From Sphaerosporella brunnea (Eukaryota; Ascomycota; Pezizomycetes; Pezizales; Pyronemataceae), in contig VXIS01000375.1 of assembly GCA_008704415.1 (NCBI GenBank), positions 1 through 43,291 of the forward strand: DNA of 43,291 bases. The letters run 5' to 3'. The translations under genes were made by a program, and so were the position numbers. This document shows, piece after piece, positions 21,101 to 30,284 of this stretch. The number at the start of each line of letters is the position of its first letter. Within the stretch, counting starts at the first letter, position 1. The notes beneath the pieces are model-generated. The model ran no database searches, had not been told where the DNA came from, and saw only the letters and a list, made by a program, of their open reading frames with translations.

Positions 21101-21881
21101 TTGCCTCCTTGAACAAAGGGAGATAGCCGTGGAATTCGGCGGGGACAATTTTGCGTAGGTCGTTGTCGTCTTCGGCGTACTTCTTTTCAAGGGCCCTATT
21201 AATTTCGTACAGGGATATAGAATAGACGGCTAGGTGCTTTTTCTTGGCCAATCGGCAGAAGGAGGAGGCTTTTAGTGAGGCGATGTGGAGTTTTGCTGGC
21301 GCTGCTGTGATGGGTTCCCGAAAGACCTCTGGAGGTTCTTCGCTAAGGGCTGAGACGGTTGTTGGTACGGGGTTGCAGTGAGCCAGGCAGTATTGTGATC
21401 CGAAGGTGAGAGTCCGAGAGCTGAATCGGATCGCGACGTCGTGGAGCTGGAGCCAGGGGATTCCGAGTACAATGGGGTAGTGTCCTAATTTGGTGACAAA
21501 CATGGGGAGTTGTTCTTGGTGATCTTGGATGGTACATTGGGCGACGGACAGATGAGTGATGTCACCGGAAGAGATTGGACGGCCGTCGATTACTTCGAGG
21601 GCACGGGGTTTTCTTAAGGAGCGTAAGGGGAGTTGGTGATGGCGAGCGAAGTCTTCGTCCACAAAGGATATGCCAGTTGCGCCACAATCGATCAGCGCAT
21701 GAGTACGAACAGTTTTATTGCTGAATGACAGAGTGCAAGAAACAATAAGGTGCTTTCCTTCCAGTACTGTTTCCTCCACAACTGTGTCCGTAACTCCAAG
21801 AGCTGTCAATCCTAAGCTAGACGAAGACAACGAGATGGGGTGACCAGCAGCATAGCCATCAATGTGCGGCTGGTCTAGACG
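18168..21881 (-). CDS. pol: Gypsy A Pol polyprotein (protease-RT-RNaseH-integrase-chromodomain)
   Basis: Encodes the enzymes that copy and insert the element. In the -1 frame relative to gag; entered at 21881 after the heptamer at 21881-21887, giving about 1237 aa and ending at 18168. No ATG is needed, as expected for a frameshift product. Counting from 21830: aspartic protease ALIDCGATGISFVDEDFA (catalytic D48; the usual DSG is DCG); RT with [19 protein letters not shown] and YLDD at 418-421; RNase H with [16 protein letters not shown] and LTDHKNLEYF; integrase with an HHCC finger (HHDPPTMGHPGRAK...CHTC), the DDE core (SVDFVTGLP, ISDRGPQF, FHPQTDGQTER) and a C-terminal chromodomain (KYLVKWTGYDPPEWEAAEGI). 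The frame is uninterrupted. Chromodomains of this kind direct integrase to modified histones in related elements. Confidence 0.96.
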   Translation of the reverse strand, partial: RLDQPHIDGYAAGHPISLSSSSLGLTALGVTDTVVEETVLEGKHLIVSCTLSFSNKTVRTHALIDCGATGISFVDEDFARHHQLPLRSLRKPRALEVIDGRPISSGDITHLSVAQCTIQDHQEQLPMFVTKLGHYPIVLGIPWLQLHDVAIRFSSRTLTFGSQYCLAHCNPVPTTVSALSEEPPEVFREPITAAPAKLHIASLKASSFCRLAKKKHLAVYSISLYEINRALEKKYAEDDNDLRKIVPAEFHGYLPLFKEAIANRLPPHRPYDHKIPLREGFVPPFGPLYSLSREELEALKAWLEENLEKGFIRRSSSPAASPILFVKKADGSLRLCVDYRGLNEGTIKNRYPLPLIQETLMQLSKAKYFTTLDIRGAYNLVRMAEGEEWKTAFRTRYGLFESLVMPFGLTNAPADFQAFINDVLRLFLDRFCTAYLDDILIYSETIEEHREHIKQILDALSKAGLHLKPEKCKFYQMEVKYLGLLVGRNGIKMDPSKVQTIMEWEPPSNLKDVQEFLGFANFYRRFIRDYSKVVAPLTSLTKKDNGQPVPFVWGTAQQNAFDTLKKAFTTAPILRHFDYDREVVVETDASDYVSAGVLSQYDDEGTLHPVAFFSKKHSPAECNYEIYDKELMAIVRCFEEWRPHLEGSAFPVQVLTDHKNLEYFMTTKLLNRRQARWSEFLSRFNFKIVYRPGVAGGKPDALTRRSGDLPKEGDERLLANQQAVLKPQNLPDNLRLMAENPPSTGPSSLETLFDKGYEADPFPQRVLEMLAKGTRISKDISLADCSEHQGRLMYRGCFYVPDYAPLRLRLIQDHHDPPTMGHPGRAKTLELLSRRYYWTSMRHDVERSVRNCHTCRRTRATRHAPFGTVKPLPVPHHPWQSVSVDFVTGLPVSEGYNAICAVVCRLTKQRHLIPCLTTIDAEGFAQLFIENVFKHHGLPDVLISDRGPQFVANFWKHLASCLGIETAPSTAFHPQTDGQTERINAVTEQYLRAYVSYLQNDWKKYLPLAEFAANNQASETTSLSPFFAVYGRNPKCSFELDIRTDNPEQVDAQLVAERMSHIHDILRAEMKYAQVSYTEAADRSRAPAPVFKENDLVWLDSRNLRTERPSRKLENKHLGPYRVVRAVGTHAYDLDIPNTMKNHRTFPVSLLNPASSDPLSGQIIPPPLPVVVDGEKEWSVDAILDSRLVRGRLKYLVKWTGYDPPEWEAAEGINGLEAIDRFHELYPHKPGPLPDDS

Positions 21882-21887
21882 TTTCCC
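21842..21887 (-). promoter_or_regulatory. Programmed -1 frameshift signal between gag and pol
   Basis: On the minus strand the gag frame ends ...G GGA AAC GTC TAG. GGGAAAC (21881-21887) is a canonical X XXY YYZ slippery heptamer in the right phase. Slipping back one base leads directly into the pol frame (CGT CTA GAC...). Five bases further, GACCAGC (21869-21875) pairs perfectly with GCTGGTC (21842-21848) to give a 7-bp stem with a 20-nt loop, at the usual spacing for a stimulator. A pseudoknot partner was not established. Confidence 0.8.
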
Positions 21888-23032
21888 GACTGGTTGTCGG
21901 TCGGGAGGGGAGTGAGCGTGGTAGTCGTAGTGGTGGCGGCGGCTCGGAGGTGGGCCGGCTTATTGGGGCAGGTCGCAGCCAAGTGCCCGTGGCCGCCGCA
22001 GTAGAGACAGCGACCCTCGGCAAGCCGGGCAGCTCGTTCCTGGGGTGTGATCTTGCGGCGATTGGCGGAAAGGTCCATGGGTGTAGGTACGGGCTGCGTA
22101 GTGTCAGGTTGAGGCTGGGGGGCCGAAGTGGGAGCGAAGGTTCCTTGAGGCGTGCGGGGTCGTTGTGGAGTAGTGACCGGATGGTGACTGGCGTTGCGGG
22201 AGGTTGAAGACGAAGTGCTAGACCGGAGTTTGCGGAGGTGCTCAACGGCACGGATTTGGGAGTCAAGACGTTGGCACAGGTTGACAAAGTCGTTAAGGTT
22301 GGTGGGATTCGGGGTGCCGATGAGCTTCTCGAGGATTTCGATTGAGAGTCCATGCCGGAGGGCATCCATGGTGGCACGTTGATCCCAATCCAAATCGGAG
22401 ACCAGCCTGGAGAACTCGGCGTAGTATAGCGAGAATTCCTTGTTGCCTTGTCGAAGGGTTTGGAGCTTGTGACGAGCTGTGGCGGCGCGGTCCGGGTCAC
22501 CGAAGGCAGTCTGGAGGACGCTGATGACGTCTTCAACATCGTCGAGTCCTGTAATCGTGCCATTATCGCGAATGTAGGGGCGGAGTTGTTCCATGGCACG
22601 GCCTTCGCATCGGTTGATGGCATAGGACAACCGTAGCTGGGGGGTTGGGAAACGTGTGGTGTCTGCGAACAGCTTGAGACGGAGCTGGGCGACAAACGAC
22701 CGAAGCTTATCGCGGGTGCCGTCGAACATAGGCGCGTCCGGGAGCTTGTCACCTCGTGCTCCATGGTTCTACGGTGCCGGCTGACCCAGGAGGCGGGTGA
22801 TGATTTCTCGTTGACGGACCAGTTCTTGCTCGGCAGCATCAGCTCGAGCGGTTTTTTCGGCCAAGGTAAGGTCGTTGTCTGTGGGTGCAGGTGTATAGTC
22901 AGGGGTGCTGAGGACTTCGGTGCAGATTCTGTGGATATAGTCGAGAGGGTCGTTGTTTTCAAGATCGGTGAGAGCGCTGGCAGCCACGAGGCGTGTCCAG
23001 AGGTCGTCGGAGATAGCTTTGTATATCGGCAT
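21875..23032 (-). CDS. gag: Gypsy A Gag, with one in-frame amber codon
   Basis: Structural protein that would form the virus-like particle. ATG at 23032 (MPIYKAISDDLWTRLVAAS), 385 codons to TAG at 21875-21877. A helical N-terminal segment with a coiled-coil look (AEKTARADAAEQELVRQREI) is followed by a retrotransposon gag capsid domain (MFDGTRDKLRSFVAQLRLKL, ...ALRHGLSIEILEKLIG), a proline-rich linker and a single CCHC knuckle (CLYCGGHGHLAATC). A TAG at 22769-22771, between the coiled coil and capsid parts (GQPAP*NHGARG), interrupts an otherwise open frame; CAG to TAG would explain it. Given the near-identical LTRs, the amber may be a recent inactivating change; readthrough is conceivable but there is no specific evidence for it. 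Confidence 0.9.
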
Positions 23033-23086
23033 GGTGTATCGAGGTCGGGAGCAGGAGCGGGAGCTACGTAGGTTGGAGATAGTTCG

Positions 23087-23097
23087 ACAGAACGTAC
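23087..23097 (-). promoter_or_regulatory. Gypsy A primer-binding site, self-priming type
   Basis: Directly after the 5' LTR the minus strand reads GT then ACGTTCTGT. There is no TGG as needed for a normal tRNA 3' end. The 9 bases are the exact reverse complement of ACAGAACGT inside the LTR (23240-23248), which follows a TATA-like box and a pyrimidine tract and is a likely transcript start. This is the arrangement of Tf1/sushi elements, which prime from their own mRNA 5' end. Confidence 0.75.
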
Positions 23098-23378
23098 TGT
23101 AACGGGACAGGCGCCAGGAAACGTCCAAGGTACGTAGCTTTCGAGGCAAGGACCGGAGGCAGGAGGACAAGGACAAGAGGCAGAAGAAGACGAGACAAGA
23201 CAAGGTGGTTCAAGGTTACTAGGTTCGCTAGTATACAAGACGTTCTGTAAAGAAGAGAAGAAGAAAAGAAACAAAAACAAGTGAAACCTCGCTATTTATG
23301 CTTTCCCGTCACGTGACCGCGCGTCACGTGACACCCTAACCCTAGCGCCGAGCCACCCCTTAACCTTGAGCCGTGACA
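23098..23378 (-). repeat. Gypsy A 5' LTR with promoter
   Basis: The 281-bp 5' LTR. On the minus strand it contains two CACGTG words (23325-23330, 23310-23315), GCATAAATAGC as a TATA-like box (about 23291-23301), a TTTC/TTCT-rich pyrimidine tract, then ACAGAACGT (23248-23240), the probable start of the transcript. CCCTAACCCTA (plus strand) near 23333-23345 is telomere-like but only two units long. Confidence 0.95.
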
Positions 23379-25915
23379 ATTGGCTGATTGTAGCCGGTCT
23401 ACTTGGCCAAATACTGGAGCTTACCCAACCGTCCATGCAGTCATGAGTCCAGTATCCGATGGACAAACCACTCTTGTTCACTCTCAATCTCCACTGCACG
23501 TGGCGGGTCCTATCGTTGATCGGGATAAGGATCATTAGAAGCCTGTTCCACAAGGGAGACATGGAAGCCTGGGTGGACATGCATATCTCCATGGTGTCGA
23601 AGGCGATAGGTGTATGCCGAGATGTTTTCGGTAACTTCGAACGGCCCGTGACAGTTATTGTCCAGTTTACTGGCTAAACGCCGAGTCTTCCAATTCCGGC
23701 CGTCAAGGGGGACGTTGTTGCCACCCTGATAGTTGGAAGCCGGGAGGAGATGCTCACCGGCATTGTCCTGATATCTCATCTGTACCAGTAGGAGTTCCGC
23801 ATTAAGGTTGGAGTAGATTTCCGACGTTGTCGTAGTGCTGGTCAAGGCGGTGCGGTTGTCAACATTGTTGGCGGCCCCAAGGAAAGGTCAAACTGGTATC
23901 AAGAATCGAATCCCTAGTTGGCGAAGAACGGTGATGAGCCATGGGCTCCCGATGCCTGGTTGTTTGTTGCGAATTTGCCAAACGGCAGCCAGTCAGCCCA
24001 GTCATCCTGGAAATAGTTTACATATGCCCTGAAGTATTACTCAGTAACCACATCGATCTGTTCAGATTGTCCATAAGTCTGTGGGTGAAAGGCTGTTGAG
24101 CGGCGGCGTTCTATACCAGGCGTCGCACAAATACGTTCCCAGAAATCCGATGCAAACTGCGGGCAACAGTCCGAGAATATCGTAAGTGGCAGGCCATGCA
24201 GACGGAATACGTGCTGGATGAACAGGTGAGCCAGTCCGGCTGCATCGACATTAGTCTGGCAAGGAAATAGATGACGTTCCTTCGTAAGGAGGTGAACCAC
24301 AACGGAAATAGCATTGCGGCCTTGCAACCACGAGAGTCCAGTGACAAAGGCCATAGAACTGTTCTGCCAGGGGTGTTTCGGGAAAGGAACGGGTCGTCAG
24401 CAACTGGGGCATTGTGTTGTTGTTGCATCAAATGCAGCATGAAGAGTTTGTCTTCAGGTACATAAAGCTTACCTTAATAGGTGGGACCATTTCCTTCATG
24501 AACGCATTCTGCCAATGTGATGAGGTGGCTATGGCGGACTCCATCTCGCAGCATCCGAAGGACTTGAAAAGGGAATATATCTGCATTGTAAGCTTCTTGG
24601 CACAGGTAGGCAAGAGTCATTGCTTTGTTCTCTGGCAGTAGCGGAGCAGCATTCGGACTAGTGTCTATGCCATCAGAGGCGTGGTTGGGTCGCGGGTCTG
24701 CATCCAGGGCAGGGTTTTGGTAGCGGAGGAGGCGGCGTGGGAGAAGCATCATCCAGTAGGTGGACAATCTGGTGGGGCTTTATGACGACGGAAAAACTTT
24801 CAGCCCTGTGTTCCTCCTCCTCCTTAGGCATATGACGATCTCTATGTCAGTGAGTCCAGCTTTCCTCAAGACTGCCCTGGACGGTAGGCCATGTTGAAGT
24901 TGAACTGCTACAAAAACTGGGACCACCGGGCTTGGCGTCGATCCAGCAGCTTGGTCGTGGTAAAATACTCCAACTTCTTGTACTCGGTAAGCACCTGCAT
25001 TGGGTTTTCCACTGATTTGAGTTCCAGCCGCCACTCTTTGAAGGCCCAGCCAATAGCCATCAACTCCTTATCATAAATCGTATAATTGCATTCCGCAGGG
25101 GAACGCTTCTGTGAGGATTATGCTACGGGATGGAGGATACCAATCATCATCGTATTGCAATAGGATGCGAGCGGGGACATACTCCGAGGGCAGTAGTCTC
25201 AACGATGATATTACGGTCGTGGTTGAAGCGACGGAGAACGGGAGCGGTGGTGAAGTACGCCTTCAGGTTGTTGAAGGCTTTGTGTTCAGTCTTGGTTCAT
25301 TGAAATGGCACATCCTTCTGGGTGAGACAGGTGAGCGGCCGCACTACTTGCGACTAGGAGCGTATCAATTGGCGGTAGAAGTTGGCAAATCCAAGAAAGG
25401 CTCTAACATGCTTCAGCTTTTCCAGGGTTGGCCAAGCTCTTACTGCATCAACCTTGTTCAGGTCCATCCGTACACCGTCAACGCTGATGATAAGCTTGAG
25501 ATACTTAACCTCCCGGTGGTGAAACCCGCATTTCTCTGTCTTGACGTGTAGCCCAGCTTCTCAAAGCCTACACAGGACCTGTGGGATATGGTTTTGGTAT
25601 TCTTCCAGGGTGTCCGAATAGACCAAGATGTTGTTCAAGTAGGCTGAGGCGAAGCGGTTCAAAAACGGTGACAGGGTGTCATTAATCAACCGTTGGAAGT
25701 CAGCAGGAGCATTGGTGAGGCCAAATGGCATCACCAGCTATTCAAATAGTCCGTGTCAAGTCCTGAAAGCAGTTTACCACTCTTCCCCCTCTGCAAGTCG
25801 GATCAGATTGTAAGTTCCACGGACATCGAACTTGCTAAACCAGCGAGTCATGCAGAGTCTCATCAGTGTCTCTTGTACCAGTGGAAGTGGATACCTATTC
25901 TTAACAGTGTCCTTG
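23379..25915 (-). pseudogene. Gypsy B pol remnant (chromodomain to reverse transcriptase)
   Basis: Old minus-strand gypsy pol, continuing the fragment at 17750-17851. Recognisable pieces in coding order: RT N-terminus (KNRYPLPLVQETLMRL, 25840-25915), catalytic box [10 protein letters not shown] near 25620-25640 where the two aspartates of YxDD are asparagines, RNase H ([11 protein letters not shown] and [20 protein letters not shown], 24900-25100), integrase core (24037-24354: LTKERHLFPC, FSDCCPQF, FHPQTYGQSEQ), integrase tail (HPGFHVSLVEQ) and chromodomain start (QYLAK*TGYNQP). Many stops and frameshifts. Truncated at about 25915, where copia K begins. Confidence 0.88.
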
Positions 25916-27225
25916 AAAGAATGTGGATCTCTTTCCAGCCGAATCTAGCTGAGAGACAGATATTAAGGACAGTCTGAATTCAGGTAGGCATAGACAGTGG
26001 AGGCGAACGTCTTCAACGGAGACAAAGCCAGCTTGGTGGACGTCGATGTGGTTATGATCTCCAAGCCTGATCACGTACTGGACAGGTGACAGGGATGAGA
26101 AGAGGTCAGGGTTACTGAACTTATGAGGTGATGCTGCCGAATTGATAGGCCAGATAGAGTGACGATCGGGTGGTATTTTTGTCAATATAAGCGCCTATGA
26201 ATTCAAGCAAGTGCAGGCGAAGACTGAGGCGCCGTTCCATCTATGAGCAGCAGCCGATTTGGAGATTTCTGTGCTTCCTTCCTTCTTGGTGTCCGTCTTC
26301 CTAAGCTTCTGTCGAGCAGGAATCGCTCTCTACTTGACAGAACATTTTGGGACTCGATGACCAGGTAGGTCGCAGTATTAGCAGATATAATCGTCAGTGT
26401 CAGACGTAGTTTCGCGTCAACGCTTATCCTTTGTCTTTGATTTCTTCGACCAACATTGATTGGTGTTGTGGCTAGAGCTATTGTAGAATTGGCAACACTT
26501 TTTCGATTGAGCACAGCTAGCAAGAGCTTCGGCAGCTGCATCGGGTTGGTTTTGCATGGATCGCAGTCACTCGTGTTCGAGCAATGCGTCTATGATGGAC
26601 TGGACAGTTGCGAGGGGGTTGTTTTGCTGGATCTTGGCTGTAACTTCGAAGGCAGGCGGGAGCGACGTGAATATGTAGGTTTTGAAGGTGGTGTTGGAGC
26701 TCTGCTCGGCGGTTCCTCGGATCGCATTTTGCAGTTGCAGAAGCTCGGAGAAGAAGTGGCCAATGGGAGCTCCGGGAGTCAGTTCAAGAGTTATGAAGCG
26801 CTGATGGATCCGCTGACGGCCAATGGAGGTGCTAGCCAGGTTCCAGGATTCTTTCAGAAGTGGCCATATTTTAGCCGAATTGTCGGTGTTGTCGAAGTAC
26901 ACCTTCATGGCTCTAGTGCAGGAGTTTTACATGCAAGCTGCAGCGTCTTCAATGTTGCAGCGGTAGTTCTTAAACCTTTAGACGACTCCGTCAGTCACGT
27001 TTGGTGCCGGTTAGGGAGGCTCCTCTTCATCCCTGTTGAGTATATCCCGCGCGTCAATCGCTCGAAGCAAGAGACGCATGTCTCTGGCTAATCAGGACTA
27101 GTTGACGTTGGTGAGGCAATTGAATTTGCCTTTCGGGTGCTTGAAGACGTCTTTGGTCGACATTTATGTAAGATGAGGGTTTTCGTGAGATAAAGGAGGT
27201 TAAGTCTGGATTGGATTTTTTGGCC
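25912..27225 (-). pseudogene. Copia K gag and protease remnant
   Basis: Gag is best preserved at 26567-26908 (WPLLKESWNLASTSIGRQRI and LLQLQNAIRGTAEQS; UBN2-like copia capsid pattern). A degenerate zinc-knuckle region follows at 26340-26420. The protease/pre-integrase part at 25901-26160 reads DLFSSLSPVQYVIRLGDHNH and LPEFRLSLISVSQLDSAGKR, the usual region after the copia catalytic aspartate. Frameshifts separate the pieces; non-functional. Confidence 0.75.
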
Positions 27226-27247
27226 AGTGGTAACACGCCAGGCAACC

Positions 27248-27479
27248 TGGTGAAAGTGGTGTCTGTATGGAGATCAAGCCTGAGAGAGAGATGATGGTGA
27301 GGGGTAAAGGTAAATTGACGGTTTTGCTCTAAAAGACTAATCTAGGTGCGTATATATATCATTCCAAGCCTCATGAGATATTACTTGGTATTCCCTCAAA
27401 GCACGTCACTCCTCCAATCACTTGCTCTCACTGATCCCTGGCCGTCCATAAAGCATGCCTAGAAACCCAGTTCTCATCA
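27248..27479 (-). repeat. Copia K 5' LTR, about 232 bp
   Basis: On the minus strand TGATGAGAACTGGGTTTCTA to ACCACTTTCACCA, with TATATATACGC as TATA box. The following bases GGTTGCCTGGCG are a mutated form of the half-tRNA primer site seen after the LTRs of copias G and H. Confidence 0.75.
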
Positions 27480-27705
27480 AGTGGAAACTACAGTCCAGCC
27501 CCAATAGAGCTTTAGTCTGCTGCACGTGACGCTGGGCGCAGGAGAACTAAAGAAGAACGGTTGGTCAAGGGACAGTGCACGGATTCCGGATCCGACCAGC
27601 ACTTACACCTTGACTATCCTCGTCGTATAGCCACCGCTGCTCACTGTCTCAGTGCTGCAGAGGCGTTGATTGCAGCTACTGCGCCTGCTACCCAGTCATT
27701 GGAAA
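27480..27705 (+). pseudogene. Gypsy C gag C-terminal fragment
   Basis: The frame KGQCTDSGSDQHLHLDYPRR (about 27567-27630) looks like a CCHC knuckle (CxxCx4Hx4C) in which the second and last cysteines have become serine and tyrosine, each explained by one base change. It runs to TQSLE, directly before the GGAAA duplication of the solo LTR. With the LTR removed the gag frame ends GAA AAC TAG and pol starts in the -1 frame, as in gypsy A. Confidence 0.6.
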
Positions 27706-28218
27706 TGTCACGGCGCGAGTTTGGAGGGAGTTTTCCGACGAAGCTACCGGCTTTTACTCTCAATGAAATTGGCTAGAACTCTCAGATCTAAGGCTTCAAA
27801 GGATGCTGATTCATTTGCTGTTCTCAGATTTACCCCCCCGTGGATGGTTGTCACGTGGCGAGGTTCGGAAGTGGGGGTTGTTTGTGGTGTCGTGATGAGG
27901 CTCTGTAGGGAGGTTAGGTGGGGTGGCTTCGAGCCGAGGTTATGTTCGGCTACCACGTGGCGCGGGGCACCGCGATCACGTGAGTGCTATAAGGGGCCTT
28001 TGCTTCCGCTTTGTTGTTTGATTTCCTTTTCTCTTTACTGAACCTTCGTATGTCAATCTGAGTACCTTCGTTCCAATCTGAACCCTGACCGTGCGCGTCG
28101 CACCTCCCGTCCTGCCTCCGGATCCTGTCCCGGCCCCTCGTTCCTGAACCTGTTCGATAACCCTCTGTACGCGAGTACCTTGGGCCCCTCCAGCCTGTTC
28201 CCGACCCTCTCCGTTACA
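27706..28218 (+). repeat. Solo LTR, 513 bp, same family as gypsy J
   Basis: TGTCACGGCGCGAGTTTGG to CTCTCCGTTACA, flanked by GGAAA on both sides (27701-27705 and 28219-28223). It aligns along its full length with the gypsy J 5' LTR at 42305-42815. A single LTR with an intact target duplication is the product of LTR-LTR recombination. It contains three CACGTG-type sites, CTATAAGG, a pyrimidine tract and ACTGAACCT. It sits at the gag/pol junction of gypsy C. Confidence 0.92.
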
Positions 28219-28223
28219 GGAAA

Positions 28224-29440
28224 ACTAGTTGTCTTATGCCGCAAGTTTGGTACTGCCATGGGACATTCCTCATCTTCTTCCTCGTCGTTTTCTTGTCATA
28301 AGAGGCCATCAGCCCACCTTTCCTTGTCTTCGGTAGCTCTTCGAATTCATTGTATAGGAGAACAATCAATGGATGATAACCAGCTCATGGTTACGTGTTT
28401 CCTTTCCGATGGTGATAAAAGGGCTCCAACCCATGCACCGATCGACAGTGGAGCCACCAGCTTTGCTTTTATCGACGAAGAATTTGCATTGCAACACTAT
28501 TTTCCCCAGTATGCCCTACGCATTCACCGCTCCATCGAAGTTATCGACAGAAGACCGATTTGGTCTGGAGACATTACCCACATCGTTAAGGTGGAAATGT
28601 CGATTGGAGGTCACCACGCTAGGTTATCCGTCTTTGTCACTATACGTGGCCATTACCATGTTGTTTTTGGCATTCCCTGTTTGAGGCACCATGGAGTATC
28701 TATTCGCTTTGCCTCACATGACCTTTCTTTCGACTCCCAGCGCTGCCCTACCCATACAACTCCACACCAGCCCACGATGCCACATCAGCCCACGTCACCA
28801 CATCAGCCCACAAAGGTCAAAGGAATAAGCCCACCTCCAGTGGACATCACAATAATGTTGGCTACCACCTTTAAACTTCTCGTCAAAAACAAGAAACAAA
28901 GCTATAGTCAGCTCCAGCTCTTTTCCCTGTCACTGTACAAAATCAATAGGGCATTGGGGCGCAAAACCATTGACGAGGGAGACCTCCAACTGTTGGTCGC
29001 TGAGCAGTACGACGAGTTTCTACCCTTATTTTTGGAAGCTGAAGGTAACCACCAACCTCTGCACTAACCTTATGACCACAAGATACTGCTCAAGGAAGGG
29101 TTTGTAGGCCCTATTAGCGCTCTTTTCTCGTTATGTTGCCCAGAACTGGAAGCCCTGAAACCATGGTTGGAGAATTACCTGACGAAAGGATCCATTAGTG
29201 ACTCCTGGTCGTCCTCAAGGGCCCCCGTCCTCTTTGATAATAAGGGCGACGGATCTCTATGCCTGGTTGTTGATTATCGTGGACTCAACAAAGAAACAAT
29301 CAAAAATAGATACCCACTCCAACTGGTACGAGAGACGCTTATGAGACTTTCCAAAGCTAAATGGTTTAGCAAGTGAAAGGTACGTGGAGCAAACAATTTC
29401 ATTTGGATGAAAGAAGATGAAGAATGGAAAACCGCCTTAT
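28224..29440 (+). pseudogene. Gypsy C protease and reverse-transcriptase start
   Basis: Plus-strand pol. From ATG 28258 the frame is open for 270 aa to TAA 29065-29067: a serine-rich start, aspartic protease IDSGATSFAFIDEEFALQH with an intact DSG, and a linker with three 18-bp repeats (PHQPTM/PHQPTS/PHQPTK, about 28768-28821). The same frame continues past the TAA as PYDHKILLKEGFV, GLNKETIKNRYPLQLVRETL and to TGA 29374-29376, then KVRGANNF. It is cut near 29440 by copia D before the RT catalytic box. Homologous to gypsy A pol residues 40-400. It is not the missing part of gypsy B, because both cover KNRYPL. Confidence 0.85.
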
Positions 29441-30284
29441 CTTTGCCAGTCCGCAGTTCTTGGTATCGATTATATTCATAATCTCAGTGGGTAAATGGCT
29501 CCCAGGGGTATCTTCTGGGATGCTGTTGTGTATCATCGTCGCCAACAGCTTATCATCGCTTGCTATCACCCCCGCTTTGCATATTGCCGTAGTTGCCACG
29601 AGATTACAATGATATTCGTCCATACCGGTTAAGTTTGCTCTCTTCATTTTCAGTAATGCTGTCAATCCCGCCATCGGGTTCTGTTTCACAATCCCTTGAT
29701 ATTTGTCGGCGATCAAGATTGGCAATATATCGATACCAGTAGTTAAGGTATCCTGAATGGTTGCACTGTGGCTCGCCGTAGTCTGTTGAAATGATTGTTA
29801 ACCCTTGGGGCACGACCAGCGGCTTTGGCTGCTTTTACGCACAAGATAATAAGCTGTATAATCCTGCACCTTCCAGGTAATGCTTCATCGCCTTTAGCCT
29901 TACTGGGTTGTTATGGCCTTTGAATAGTGGGACTGACCGTGTTGCCGTCAATCGTCTTCGTTTTTTAGCCTTAAGTCGTGTTTTCCTTTCGTCGACAGCT
30001 TCTTCAAATTTCTGTTTTTAAGCTTTCAAGTCGTCTTTTCTTTTTGTTGACGGCTTCTTCATACTCCAGTTGTTTTCTGCCCACAACTCAGGCGATGGGG
30101 GCGAGCTATAGTCATTTATCTCAATCAAACGGCTCGTCAAGCTTCAGTCCTCTTGTCTATCACGACTAAGGCCTTCTTTTTGCTCAATCTCTTTGTCGCA
30201 GCGTGGGTGTCAACCTTCAATATCTCTTCTCGTTTGGTGGTTGTTGTCGGTTTTTATTGAAGTCTAAGCGCTGGGCTCATAACA

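Larger units (their letters stand above)
17852..23378 (-). mobile_element. Complete Ty3/gypsy chromovirus (gypsy A), 5527 bp
   Basis: Full-length LTR retrotransposon on the minus strand. Two 281-bp LTRs (17852-18132 and 23098-23378) differ at only 4 positions by eye (98.6% identical) and the insertion is bounded by a perfect 5-bp duplication ATTGG (17847-17851 and 23379-23383). Internally: a self-complementary primer site, gag, a -1 frameshift signal, pol with protease, reverse transcriptase, RNase H, integrase and chromodomain, and a purine tract (18135-18146). The chromodomain and self-priming signs place it in the Tf1/sushi side of the chromoviruses. It is the youngest element in the window; the only obvious defect is one amber codon in gag. 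Confidence 0.97.
25912..27479 (-). mobile_element. Ty1/copia fragment (copia K): LTR, gag, protease start
   Basis: Minus-strand copia with its 5' LTR at 27248-27479, then gag and the pre-protease region, cut off near 25912 against gypsy B. The LTR resembles that of copia G (TTTCTAGGCATG, GATATATATACGCACCTAG, ACCACTTTCACCA in the same order), so K and G belong to related families. No matching 3' end is in the window. Confidence 0.8.

Noticed and set aside
23379..29440. Gypsy B and gypsy C as two halves of one element separated by inversion
   Set aside because: Both contain the KNRYPL...LMRL segment of reverse transcriptase, so they overlap and must be different copies.
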